DNA of 14,842 nucleotides from Verrucomicrobia bacterium UBA4286 (GCA_002395905.1 DGVK01000224.1:1-14842), one strand, 5' to 3'; positions 1 through 7,197 are shown, counted from the first letter of the stretch. The notes: a model not told the origin generated them from the sequence alone. Program-made: numbers and translations.

Positions 1-3
1 AGG

Positions 4-130
4 CAATGTCTCTAATGGAATGGAATGTCTAATGGAATGGAATGGTATTAATAATAATATATATTCCAGTACCGGTAAAACAAGTACCAGTATTACAACC
101 CGTTCCATTCCATCCCATTCCACTCCATTG
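4..130. repeat. Imperfect GGAAT-type inverted repeat
   Basis: The left arm (about 4-46) is built of ATGGA/GGAATG pentamer steps and the right arm (about 101-130) of the complementary CCATT steps. Bases 32-42 pair perfectly with 103-113 (11 bp). The outer ends CAATG (4-8) and CATTG (126-130) are also complementary, with mismatches in between. The loop is AT-rich (about 47-70). No T-run follows the right arm, so it is not a standard intrinsic terminator. The base composition is unlike the GC-rich genes that follow. The stretch holds no credible coding region. Its function is unknown. Confidence 0.7.
11..44. repeat. Two perfect 17-bp tandem copies
   Basis: The unit TCTAATGGAATGGAATG occurs twice head to tail (11-27 and 28-44) without a mismatch. 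It forms most of the left arm of the larger inverted repeat. A perfect duplication suggests recent slippage or copying. Confidence 0.9.
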
Positions 131-160
131 AAGCAGGAAGCGGACCGCTTCATCTTCGAT

Positions 161-189
161 TTGACTGCGAGCAAAAGAAAGGCTATACT
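161..189 (+). promoter_or_regulatory. Sigma70-type promoter for thi4-thiE
   Basis: TTGACT at 161-166 and TATACT at 184-189 are separated by 17 bases, the optimum for a housekeeping sigma factor. Transcription would start near 196, just upstream of the TPP riboswitch, so the aptamer would be the first structure in the mRNA. Confidence 0.8.
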
Positions 190-199
190 ATGCCGCTGA

Positions 200-286
200 T
201 TTACGGGTGCTTGCGCGCACGGTGCGCACAGGCTGAGAAAAGACCGGTTAAAAAAACCTGAACAGGGTAATGCCTGCGTAGGGAAA
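200..286 (+). promoter_or_regulatory. TPP riboswitch (THI element)
   Basis: The conserved aptamer parts appear in the correct order: ACGGGTGC (203-210), GCAC closing the same helix (226-229), CTGAGA (233-238), ACCTGAA (256-262), and a CAGG/CCTG stem (263-266 with 273-276) around the GTAATG segment, ending in GCGTAGGGAA (276-285). The closing helix P1 looks short and A-U rich by eye. The aptamer ends only a few bases before the AAAGGAA ribosome-binding site (289-295). No terminator hairpin with a T-run lies between it and the start codon. Control of translation initiation by thiamine pyrophosphate is therefore more likely than transcription attenuation; this mechanism is inferred. The gene behind it is a thiamine gene, as expected. 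Confidence 0.95.
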
Positions 287-302
287 CGAAAGGAAAAACA
301 AA

Positions 303-1097
303 ATGGGCAGTTCAAATGCCGTCATGGAAGAGGTAATATCCGGCGCGATAGTGCGGCGGTATTTCAAGAAACTGGAGGACAACCTGGCGATAGACGTCGC
401 CGTCGTCGGCGCAGGCCCGAGCGGTCTGGTCGCCGCGCACGATCTGGCGAAGGCCGGCTTCAAGGTCGCCGTGTTCGAGTCGAAGCTTGCGCCAGGCGGC
501 GGGACATGGGGCGGCGGAATGCTCTTCAACGAGGTCACCGTGCAGAACGATGCAGCGGAGATCCTTCACGAGTTCGGCATAACGACCGTCCCCTACGACG
601 ACAGGTATCACACCGTCGATTCGGTAGAGATGGCGTCGGGGCTTATATTCGGCGCACGCAAGGCCGGCGCGACGATTTTCAACACCGTGAAGGTCGAGGA
701 CATCGTGATGCATGACGGCGTCGTCTCGGGCGTCGTGATCAACTGGAACCCTGTCGCCAGGCTTGAGATGCACGTCGATCCGATCGTCGTCACCACGCGT
801 GCGCTTATCGACGGAACGGGCCACCCAAGCGAAATCGTCAACAAGGCCGTCAACAAGGCGGGCGTCAAAATCGACTCCCCGACGGGAGGCATCCTCGGCG
901 AAAAGCCCATGTGGATGGAAGACGGCGAACGCACGACCGTCGAAAACACCAAACGGCTCTATCCGGGGCTCTACGCTTCCGGCATGGCGGCGAACAACGT
1001 CCAGGGCGGCTTCAGAATGGGGCCGATTTTCGGCGGCATGCTCAAGAGCGGACGCAAGATTGCCGAAATCGTCCGGGCCGATCTCGCAGCGAAATGA
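303..1097 (+). CDS. thi4: Thi4-family sulfide-dependent thiazole synthase
   Basis: This is a 264-residue Thi4/THI1-family protein that makes the adenylated thiazole precursor of thiamine from NAD and glycine. An FAD/NAD-binding Rossmann fold is marked by GAGPSG (residues 36-41) and an acidic residue at the end of the second strand (E59). A glycine-rich stretch follows (65-72), and the C-terminal [13 protein letters not shown] segment (235-247) is typical of the family. Yeast Thi4 donates sulfur from a cysteine and is used up. At the matching place this protein has MHVDP, with His157, as in archaeal enzymes that use free sulfide and turn over repeatedly. That assignment rests on remembered family alignments. 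The start has AAAGGAA (289-295) seven bases upstream. It lies directly behind a TPP riboswitch and overlaps thiE by 4 bases, so the pair forms a thiamine operon. No truncation is seen. Confidence 0.93.
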   Translation: MGSSNAVMEEVISGAIVRRYFKKLEDNLAIDVAVVGAGPSGLVAAHDLAKAGFKVAVFESKLAPGGGTWGGGMLFNEVTVQNDAAEILHEFGITTVPYDDRYHTVDSVEMASGLIFGARKAGATIFNTVKVEDIVMHDGVVSGVVINWNPVARLEMHVDPIVVTTRALIDGTGHPSEIVNKAVNKAGVKIDSPTGGILGEKPMWMEDGERTTVENTKRLYPGLYASGMAANNVQGGFRMGPIFGGMLKSGRKIAEIVRADLAAK

Positions 1098-1708
1098 CCG
1101 ATTTCGGATTCTATCTGGTGATGACCGATCCGGCCGCCGGCTACGAGCGCTGCTGCGAGGCGGCGGTCAAGGCCGGCGTGAGGATGGTCCAGCTGAGAAT
1201 GAAGGGCGCGCCGCGCGGCGAGGTTGTCGCGACGGCGCGGCGCCTCATGGACATCGCCCGCGGCTCGCAGACGAAGATCATCGTCAACGACGATCCTGCG
1301 GCTGCGGCGGAGTCAGGCGCGGACGGGGTTCACGTCGGGCAGGACGACATGCCGGTCACCGAGGTTCGCGAACGCTTCCCGCAGATCGGGATTGTCGGCC
1401 TTTCGACCCACAACCTCGCGCAGGCCGCGGCATCCGCCGCCGTCCGCCCCGATTACATAGGAGTCGGGCCGGTATACGCCACTCCGACCAAAAAGATCCC
1501 CGATCCCACGCTTGGCGTCGCGAAGGCGGCGGAAATGATTCGCGCGGCGACCTGCCCCGCCGTCGCCATTGGAGGAATCGACGCCTCCACGCTGCCTGCC
1601 GTTCTGCGCGCGGGCGCGCGCAACTGGGCCGTAGTGAGAGCCGTGTGCAGTGCCGCCGACCCGTACAAGGCGATAATGGACCTCCTGGCCGTTGAAAAAG
1701 CGCAATAG
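1094..1708 (+). CDS. thiE: Thiamine phosphate synthase ThiE
   Basis: This is a 204-residue TIM-barrel enzyme that joins the hydroxymethylpyrimidine diphosphate and thiazole phosphate halves into thiamine phosphate. Recognisable motifs are VQLRMKG (32-38, usually VQLREK), [20 protein letters not shown] (64-83, the pyrophosphate/Mg site), GLSTHN (102-107), [13 protein letters not shown] (121-133) and AIGGI (158-162, phosphate-binding loop). The length is normal for the family. The ATG overlaps the thi4 stop as ATGA. An upstream in-frame ATG at 911 lies deep inside thi4 and gives a tail unlike ThiE, so I rejected it. Expression should be coupled to thi4 and follow the TPP riboswitch. The Met in place of Glu in the QLREK motif is a mild oddity; it could affect activity slightly but does not change the assignment. 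Confidence 0.95.
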   Translation: MTDFGFYLVMTDPAAGYERCCEAAVKAGVRMVQLRMKGAPRGEVVATARRLMDIARGSQTKIIVNDDPAAAAESGADGVHVGQDDMPVTEVRERFPQIGIVGLSTHNLAQAAASAAVRPDYIGVGPVYATPTKKIPDPTLGVAKAAEMIRAATCPAVAIGGIDASTLPAVLRAGARNWAVVRAVCSAADPYKAIMDLLAVEKAQ

Positions 1709-1726
1709 CGCCCGGCGGCACGGCGT

Positions 1727-1756
1727 TTGGCACAGGACGGGCGAATATGGTATAAT
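1727..1756 (+). promoter_or_regulatory. Promoter for nadA, extended -10
   Basis: TTGGCA (1727-1732) and TATAAT (1751-1756) are 18 bases apart, and TGG (1748-1750) makes an extended -10 box. A start near 1763 would give a very short leader before the ribosome-binding site AAGGAGAGGTG (1768-1778). CGCCCG (1709-1714) and CGGGCG (1738-1743) form an inverted pair around the -35 box; this could be a weak hairpin or chance in GC-rich DNA. Confidence 0.75.
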
Positions 1757-1778
1757 CTCCATTGTTCAAGGAGAGGTG

Positions 1779-2684
1779 ATGAGAGAGACACTAGACGAGA
1801 TTGCGGCGCTCAAAACAAGACGCAACGCTGTAATCCTTGCGCACAACTACCAGCGCGCGGAGGTGCAGGGCGTCGCCGATTTCACGGGCGATTCGCTGGA
1901 ACTTGCGCGCAGGGCGACGCAGGTCGACGCAGACGTGATCGTCTTCTGCGGCGTGTATTTCATGGCCGAGACCGCCGCGATACTGAATCCAGGCAAGACC
2001 GTGCTCATCCCCGACGAGACGGCGGGCTGTCCCATGGCCGACATGATCACCGGCGCGCAGCTTCGCGAACTCAAGTCGCGACATCCGGGCGCGCTCGCGG
2101 TATGCTACGTCAATTCGACCGCCGAGGTCAAGGCCGAGTGCGACATATGCGTCACCTCGGGGAACGCCGAGCGCGTCATGGCGTCGCTGCCGAAGGACCG
2201 CGAGATCCTTTTCGTGCCCGACCGGCATCTCGGCGGACATGTCGCCGGGAAACTCGGCGCGAAGTATGTGCTCTGGCCGGGGTACTGTCCGACCCACGCG
2301 CGTCTCACGGCGAAACGCGTCGCAGAGGCCCGCGCGGCGCATCCGGGCGCGCCTGTGCTGGTGCACCCGGAGTGTCCGAAGGACGTTCGAGACGCGGCCG
2401 ACGAGTGCCTTTCCACGGGCGGGATGTGCGCATACGCGCGCGCGTCCGCCGCGAGGGAAATCGTCGTGGGCACCGAGACGGGAATCCTCCACCGCCTGCG
2501 CGAAGAGAATCCCGGCAAGACCTTCTGGCCGGTCGACGACGCTATGATCTGCCCGAACATGAAGAAGACCACTCTTGAAAATCTGCGAGACTGCCTGCGC
2601 GACATGTCGCCGCGCGTGACGGTCGAGCCTGAAACCGCCCGTCGCGCGCGCCGCGCGATAGAGGCGATGCTGGAGGTGAAATGA
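1779..2684 (+). CDS. nadA: Quinolinate synthase NadA
   Basis: This 301-residue iron-sulfur enzyme condenses iminoaspartate with dihydroxyacetone phosphate to make quinolinate, the first pyridine precursor of NAD. Three cysteines in family-conserved settings should hold the [4Fe-4S] cluster: C57 in FCGVYFMAET, C170 in WPGYCPTH and C258 in ICPNMKKTT. Substrate motifs AHNYQ (21-25), GDSLELAR (37-44), PDETAGCPMAD (78-88), YVNSTAEVKAE (110-120) and HPECP (196-200) are present. The length fits the short three-cysteine NadA form. I chose ATG 1779 because a strong AAGGAGAGGTG site precedes it. An in-frame upstream ATG at 1692 lies inside thiE, ahead of the promoter. nadB and nadC are not in the window. 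The stop overlaps the next gene, making this the first gene of a six-gene unit. Thi4 consumes NAD, so its position beside thi4-thiE is sensible. Confidence 0.95.
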   Translation: MRETLDEIAALKTRRNAVILAHNYQRAEVQGVADFTGDSLELARRATQVDADVIVFCGVYFMAETAAILNPGKTVLIPDETAGCPMADMITGAQLRELKSRHPGALAVCYVNSTAEVKAECDICVTSGNAERVMASLPKDREILFVPDRHLGGHVAGKLGAKYVLWPGYCPTHARLTAKRVAEARAAHPGAPVLVHPECPKDVRDAADECLSTGGMCAYARASAAREIVVGTETGILHRLREENPGKTFWPVDDAMICPNMKKTTLENLRDCLRDMSPRVTVEPETARRARRAIEAMLEVK

Positions 2685-3412
2685 TGATGGATCTTATCTC
2701 TTCTAAAAAGTCATGGCTTGTCGCGCCTGTCGCGGCCGTCCTGCTGTATGCCGCACTTGTCGCGACATGGGCCGTCATGGAGCCGTCTGCGCTTGTGCCG
2801 CTTTTCGACAACGACGGCGCGTCGCCTGTGGAGCTTATGACGCTGCCGCTTTTCGCGCTCATCGTGCCGCTGGTGTGGCTGTGCCCTCCGTGCGCGGGAA
2901 CCGTGCGCCGGCAGTGCGCGTGGTCGGCGCTGTGGTCGCTTCTCGGAGTGATGGCGATCGTCCGCGAGACCGATGTGCACAAGGCGCTCTTCGCGAAGAT
3001 ATGGCCCGGGGTCGCGGCGAACTTCCACGGGACGGTTTTCAAGATGAAGTTCCTCAAGGCCTCCGGCATCCCTTTCATGCCGAAGCTTTTCGTCGTCGTG
3101 TTCTTCGTTCTTTTCTTTGCGGCTGTGATCGTGCCGCTCGCGAGGTACATCGTGCCGCTGGTGAAGGGCTTTTTCAAGATGGAGCCGGTCGCGTGGACGA
3201 TGGCGGTGTTCGGGTGCGTCTCGACGAGCGTGCTTGTCGTGGACCGTCTGCCCGCAAACCTGCGGCACGCGGGCGTAGACCTGTCGGACGGCGCGGTCGC
3301 GCTTCTCAAGGTTTTTGAAGAGGGCGGCGAGATGGTCATGGCGCTCATGGCGCTTCTCGCCGTCCTGCAGTCACATTTGATATTCTGCCGCGGTTCGCAC
3401 GCGGCAGACTGA
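2681..3412 (+). CDS. Unrecognised six-helix membrane protein
   Basis: I do not recognise this 243-residue protein. Hydrophobic segments near residues 12-32, 50-70, 80-95, 134-155, 169-187 and 216-236 predict an inner-membrane protein with about six helices. Charged residues stand close to or inside the hydrophobic parts: RETDVHK (95-101), DR (188-189) and EEGGE (213-217). They look like candidates for a functional site, but this is inference. Three ATG codons in a row (2681, 2684, 2687) overlap the nadA stop. GGAGG at 2672-2676 is best spaced for the second, so the true start could be 3 or 6 bases later. The gene sits between nadA and a TolQ-like gene (15-base gap) and should be co-transcribed with both. 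It may serve the downstream proton-channel complex. Its sequence is intact and its base use resembles its neighbours. Confidence 0.8.
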   Translation: MMMDLISSKKSWLVAPVAAVLLYAALVATWAVMEPSALVPLFDNDGASPVELMTLPLFALIVPLVWLCPPCAGTVRRQCAWSALWSLLGVMAIVRETDVHKALFAKIWPGVAANFHGTVFKMKFLKASGIPFMPKLFVVVFFVLFFAAVIVPLARYIVPLVKGFFKMEPVAWTMAVFGCVSTSVLVVDRLPANLRHAGVDLSDGAVALLKVFEEGGEMVMALMALLAVLQSHLIFCRGSHAAD

Positions 3413-3427
3413 CGGAGCAATGCAGCC

Positions 3428-4153
3428 ATGATACTCGCAGATTCGCTTGTCAACGGATTCCTCGGCTCCAATCTGATGGGGCAGGGAATCGTCGCCGTCC
3501 AGCTTCTCGGCAGCGTGATAATGTTCGCCGTCGTGATCGGAAAATGGAAGGAGCTCAGCTACATATCGACGCTCACACGGCGCTTCCTGAGGGATTTCAC
3601 GAACTGCCGCGACATACTTGAATACTACCTCAACCAGCGTCCCGCGGCGCAGTCGACCGGCGTCGTGGGAATGTATGCGCGCACGTGCGAGCGCCTGCTC
3701 AAGCTTCTCACGCCGGACGTCCGCTCGCTGCTCGTCGGCCGCCAGACGGACGGCGACGGCGCGGCGGCGCTCACCGCACGCGAGATCGAGCTTGTGAAGA
3801 GTTCGTGCGAACACGCGCTCGCCGAAGAGTCGATACGGCTCGACGGGGGGATGGGCATAATCGCGACCGTCGTCACGCTCGCGCCGATGCTCGGGCTTCT
3901 CGGGACCGTGTGGGGCGTTCTCGACGCTTTCGCAGAGATGGGCAGCGCGGGAAGCGCCAACCTCGCGACCATCGCGCCATCCATCTCTGCGGCGCTCGTA
4001 ACGACCGTCGTCGGCCTCTTGATCGCGATCCCCGGCGTAATGGCCCACGGCCACCTCTCTTCGCAGGTGCGCAACATAACCGCCGACATGGAAGGCTTCG
4101 CGGACGAACTCACGGGTCGCATCGCCTGCGAGTTCCAGGGGAGGGGCGCGTAG
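3428..4153 (+). CDS. MotA/TolQ/ExbB-type proton channel protein
   Basis: This 241-residue inner-membrane protein belongs to the MotA/TolQ/ExbB family, which forms the ring of proton-driven motors with a TolR/ExbD partner. Helices are seen at about 17-37, 143-163 and 183-205, with a large cytoplasmic loop between the first two. The family signature is clear: GIIATVVTLAPMLGLLGTVWG (143-163) and LATIAPSISAALVTTVVGL (179-197). The start ATG has GGAG (3414-3417) upstream at ten bases. The TolR/ExbD gene begins one base after its stop, then a TonB/TolA-like gene overlaps, which is the usual order of a Tol or Exb/TonB system. Sequence alone does not settle whether it drives TonB-type uptake or Tol-type envelope upkeep, so I give no gene symbol. 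Confidence 0.93.
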   Translation: MILADSLVNGFLGSNLMGQGIVAVQLLGSVIMFAVVIGKWKELSYISTLTRRFLRDFTNCRDILEYYLNQRPAAQSTGVVGMYARTCERLLKLLTPDVRSLLVGRQTDGDGAAALTAREIELVKSSCEHALAEESIRLDGGMGIIATVVTLAPMLGLLGTVWGVLDAFAEMGSAGSANLATIAPSISAALVTTVVGLLIAIPGVMAHGHLSSQVRNITADMEGFADELTGRIACEFQGRGA

Positions 4154-4154
4154 G

Positions 4155-4568
4155 ATGTCGAGGATGCGCAGGCGCTCCCGCGTCGAGCGGCAGAAGGCCG
4201 AGATCGGCATGAACTCGCTGATCGACCTCACCTTCCTGCTGCTCGTGACGTTCATCGTGACTCTGCCCGCGCTCGAACAGGGAATATCGATAATGCTCCC
4301 GCAGGCCAAGACCGACCAGCTCCCGACGAAGGACAAAAAGGCCAACGTCGTCACGATCGACAAAGACAGCCGAATCTTCTTCAAGGACAGGCCGGTGACG
4401 CTCGACGAACTCGAAACCACACTCAAGGCCATGGCCGCCGAAGACCCGGAGGTGCCGGTGCTCGTGAGGGGCGACGAGAGACTGGATTACGGCAGCGTGA
4501 TGAACGTCGTGAAGGTCGTGTACAAGTGCAAGGTGCGCCGGATGGCGCTGGTCACCGTGGAGAAATGA
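4155..4568 (+). CDS. TolR/ExbD-type transport protein
   Basis: This 137-residue protein has a short basic N-terminus, one membrane helix (about 22-40) and a periplasmic domain (about 60-137), the layout of ExbD/TolR. The helix carries Asp24 in SLIDLTF, at the place of the proton-carrying aspartate of the family (Asp25 of E. coli ExbD). The motif VPVLVRGDERLDYGSVMNVV (100-119) is the conserved periplasmic fold. It works in a complex with the channel protein just upstream, using the proton gradient to move a TonB/TolA partner. It starts one base after the previous stop, with GAGG (4141-4144) as a likely ribosome-binding site. Its own stop overlaps the next start as ATGA. No defects are seen. 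Confidence 0.93.
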   Translation: MSRMRRRSRVERQKAEIGMNSLIDLTFLLLVTFIVTLPALEQGISIMLPQAKTDQLPTKDKKANVVTIDKDSRIFFKDRPVTLDELETTLKAMAAEDPEVPVLVRGDERLDYGSVMNVVKVVYKCKVRRMALVTVEK

Positions 4569-5431
4569 TCGGCGACAGAGAGAGCGGGAAGCCGCCCGTG
4601 CTGGGCGTTCGCAGCGTCGGTCTCGCGCTCGCGGGGCATATCGTCGTCTTCCTTCTTCTCTACTCTTTCGCGCTTCTGCACCTCAGGCCGAAGGAGGCCG
4701 TCATACCGATCGACCTAACCGTCGTCGTGAACGAGAATCTCGACGGCGAGGAGAATGAACCGCCTCCGCTTTCCAACGACAGACCCGAACCCCCGAAACC
4801 GCCCGAGCCGAAGCCGCCAGAAGCCCCGCCTGCGGCGGAGGAGAAGATCGAGGCCGTCGAGCAGATCGCCGAGAAGAAGCCCGAGCCGCCGAAAGAGAAG
4901 ACCAAACCGCCCGAGGAGAAGAAACCCGAGCCTCCCAAGCCGCCGGAGAAGACGAAAGAGCAGCTGCGCGAAGAGCGCATCAAGAGGATGCGCGAGAGCG
5001 CGAAACTCGTCGACAGGCCGGTGAAGATCGAAATCAAGAACAAGCCGAGCGGCAACGGCAGGACCGAACGGCAGACCAGGACCGAAGCAGAGATACGCAG
5101 ATTTCTCGACCAGGACTACAGACCGGGCACAAAAACACAGCTCGCAGCGGACGAAACCCAGCGCTGCATATCGCTCATACGCGCCGCGTTCTACAACAAG
5201 TGGGACCGGCCGCCGTGGACCGACTCTCTGAAGGAGATGCTTCTCAGCGTGCAGTTCGACATGAGCGGACGCGTCAAGGGATACCGGCTTTTGAAAAGCT
5301 CGGGCGACGCGAAGGCCGACGCGACAGTGCGCCAGGCCGCCGCGCTCGTCCACATGGTGACAGGACTTTCGACGGACTTCCTTCGCGAGAACCCCGAGGT
5401 GACGATAAGGTTCAAGGTGACTCCCCAATGA
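4565..5431 (+). CDS. TonB/TolA-like energy-transducing protein
   Basis: This 288-residue protein has the TonB/TolA layout: a short cytoplasmic N-terminus, a membrane anchor (about 17-38), a Pro/Glu/Lys-rich stretch (about 66-130) able to span the periplasm, a charged helical part (130-180) and a C-terminal TonB/TolA-type domain (about 195-288). The C-terminal domain shows SVQFDMSGRVKGYRLLKSSGD (228-248), with the family's G-V-pair and SSG features, and a final strand VTIRFKV. It should carry energy from the two upstream channel proteins to the outer envelope. The start ATG overlaps the previous stop by 4 bases; in-frame ATG 4526 lies inside the TolR/ExbD gene and was rejected. I cannot tell TonB from TolA. 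Its neighbour, a BatD-like gene, is not a usual partner of either. Confidence 0.88.
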   Translation: MIGDRESGKPPVLGVRSVGLALAGHIVVFLLLYSFALLHLRPKEAVIPIDLTVVVNENLDGEENEPPPLSNDRPEPPKPPEPKPPEAPPAAEEKIEAVEQIAEKKPEPPKEKTKPPEEKKPEPPKPPEKTKEQLREERIKRMRESAKLVDRPVKIEIKNKPSGNGRTERQTRTEAEIRRFLDQDYRPGTKTQLAADETQRCISLIRAAFYNKWDRPPWTDSLKEMLLSVQFDMSGRVKGYRLLKSSGDAKADATVRQAAALVHMVTGLSTDFLRENPEVTIRFKVTPQ

Positions 5432-7170
5432 ACTTGTGCACGGTAGCGATGCTTGCGGCGATACAGCTCGCCGGCGTGACCGGCGACGCGCTGAGAGCGC
5501 GCGCGTTCTTCGACGTGAACAATGCGAAGGTTGGCGATCCTCTCGTGCTTACGGTCGACTTCCTCGGCAGCGCCGACTTCGCCTCTCTGCATCCTCCGGC
5601 GCTTTCGCGTGAAGTGGACAGGGCCGACTGGAAGCTTGACGATGCGAGCGCGAAGACCGACACCTTCCGCGACGCCCGCCGTCTTACATACCGCGTGAGG
5701 CCTATGAGGGAAGGCGTGCTGTGGTTCCCTGCGCTGGAGTTCGAGTACACCGGTCTCGACGGCGCCAAGCGCGTCGTGAGATCGAACACGATACCTGTTC
5801 ATGCAAAGCCGGGCGAAAACGTGGTGGTCGCCGGCATGACGGAGGACGAGGAGGCCATGCCGATGCCGGACGATCTCGACACGTCCGCACCGGCCGGTCT
5901 TTCGGACGACGAACTCTTCGCGTGGCGCAAGGCGTGCGCAAGCCCGACCGCAGACGCGTTCGCGCAGTTCGACTTCCCGGCGGCAAGGATGAATGAGGCG
6001 AGGTGCGCGATACTCGAGGGCGACTGGCGCAGAGCGCTCGCCGTGTATTCGCGGCTTGAGTGGCGCATCGGCCAGACGCCCGCCATCGAGCGCGGACTCG
6101 TCGCGGCTCTCGCGCTCAGGTTCCAGAATCCGTCGTCCGAGCTGCCTGTGTGGCGGCAGGTGGGAAGGCCTCTGCTGCGGCACGGCTGGAAGGGGCGCGC
6201 GGCGGCAGTGTTCGGCGGCGCAGCGGCGCTCGCGGCCTTGTTCTGGCTTCTCGGGCGGGCGATCCGCGCGCTTGCGTGCGTCGCGCTCGCGGCGCTCGCG
6301 GTTCTGCCTGCGGCCGCGCAGGGCATGGATCCTTTCGCAGAGATGGAGGCGATGCACCGGCGCATGCAGCAGCAGATGCAGCAGATGATGAACATGACGA
6401 CGGGCGGAGGCTTGAGCATGACTTTCGGCGGAGGGGAGCGCGAGAGCGTGAAGATCGGCGCAGGCGTCGCGACGAGCAAGGATGAGCTGCAGGTCGGCGA
6501 CGCGTTTGAGTTTGTGCTCAGCCTTGAATACCCGAAAGGGAACACGGTCGATCAGGTCCAGCTGGCGCCGTCCGAAACGTTCGGCCTGCAGGTGGTCGGG
6601 CGGCCTTACAATCTTCCCGACGAGCAAAGCGCGAACCCGTCGAACGTTGTGAAGCGCATGGCGTTCCCAGTGAGATACGACGTTCCGTTCAAAGGGCGAG
6701 TGACGTTCGGCGTGAGCGGCATGGTCGCCGGGCGCGAGACGCGAAACGGCGGACGCTTCAGCTTCACGTATTCCAATTCGTTCGAGACGCGCACGCAGCC
6801 TCTCGACATCGACGTGAAGCCGCTTCCCTCGGCGGGGCAGCCCGAAGGCTTCGGCGGAATCATCGCCGACAGCCTCGTCCTCTCGGAGCGCGTCGACATG
6901 GAAAGCGTCGAGACCAACGACGTCGTGACGATCACATACCGGATCGAATACGACGGCTATATACCGCCCGAATGGACGCCCGACGGCGTCGCATACGAGT
7001 GGACCAGAACTGCTCGCGACCGCTCGGGACGCGCCGTCGCGGAGTGGCGCAGGTATTTTGTCGCGGCCGGCGAAACTTCCACGCCGAAGCTTGAAGTCGT
7101 GTACTACGAGCCCAGAACAAAGCGTTACCGCACCGCCGTCACGCCTGGCACGCCGATCAGATACAAGTAG
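5428..7170 (+). CDS. BatD-like protein with two exported halves
   Basis: This 580-residue protein begins with a weak signal-like stretch (1-18). An Ig-like beta domain follows (about 22-130, with FFDVNNAKVGDPLVLTVDF), then a helical TPR-like part (about 160-235, LEGDWRRALAVYSRLEW) and a hydrophobic segment (about 257-276). A second hydrophobic stretch (280-298) ends in LPAAAQG, just like a signal peptide with an AxA cleavage site. Next come a Met/Gln-rich segment (300-322) and a C-terminal BatD-type region (about 340-580) with PLPSAGQPEGFGG (465-477) and VETNDVVTITYRI (494-506), matching the BatD repeat style. It looks like two proteins joined in one frame. No ATG, GTG or TTG lies at the internal signal itself; the closest is a TTG at its upstream hydrophobic segment. 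Bat proteins are known from aerotolerance loci, but function is unclear. AAGGTGA (5414-5420) precedes the start, which overlaps the previous stop as ATGA. Last gene of the nadA operon. Confidence 0.8.
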   Translation: MNLCTVAMLAAIQLAGVTGDALRARAFFDVNNAKVGDPLVLTVDFLGSADFASLHPPALSREVDRADWKLDDASAKTDTFRDARRLTYRVRPMREGVLWFPALEFEYTGLDGAKRVVRSNTIPVHAKPGENVVVAGMTEDEEAMPMPDDLDTSAPAGLSDDELFAWRKACASPTADAFAQFDFPAARMNEARCAILEGDWRRALAVYSRLEWRIGQTPAIERGLVAALALRFQNPSSELPVWRQVGRPLLRHGWKGRAAAVFGGAAALAALFWLLGRAIRALACVALAALAVLPAAAQGMDPFAEMEAMHRRMQQQMQQMMNMTTGGGLSMTFGGGERESVKIGAGVATSKDELQVGDAFEFVLSLEYPKGNTVDQVQLAPSETFGLQVVGRPYNLPDEQSANPSNVVKRMAFPVRYDVPFKGRVTFGVSGMVAGRETRNGGRFSFTYSNSFETRTQPLDIDVKPLPSAGQPEGFGGIIADSLVLSERVDMESVETNDVVTITYRIEYDGYIPPEWTPDGVAYEWTRTARDRSGRAVAEWRRYFVAAGETSTPKLEVVYYEPRTKRYRTAVTPGTPIRYK

Positions 7171-7197
7171 CGTTCGACAGATTTTTCAAATTCCCGC

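Noticed and set aside
763..1695. Plus-strand 310-codon frame across thi4 and thiE
   Set aside because: It is an alternate frame of two well-supported genes, with Arg/Ser-rich composition.
1709..1743. CGCCCG/CGGGCG inverted pair as a thiE terminator
   Set aside because: The arms are six bases with a 23-base gap and no T-run; such pairs are common by chance in GC-rich DNA.
3420..3431. Tiny ATG-CAG-CCA-TGA frame before the TolQ-like gene
   Set aside because: It is three residues long with poor spacing to GGAG; probably chance.
3371..4432. Minus-strand open frame of 353 codons
   Set aside because: It is opposite the clear TolQ- and TolR-like genes and rich in Arg/Glu/His without a known motif.
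5191..6627. Long minus-strand open frame of 478 codons
   Set aside because: It lies opposite the TonB-like and BatD-like genes, is rich in Arg, His and Ala as in GC-rich shadow frames, and shows no domain.
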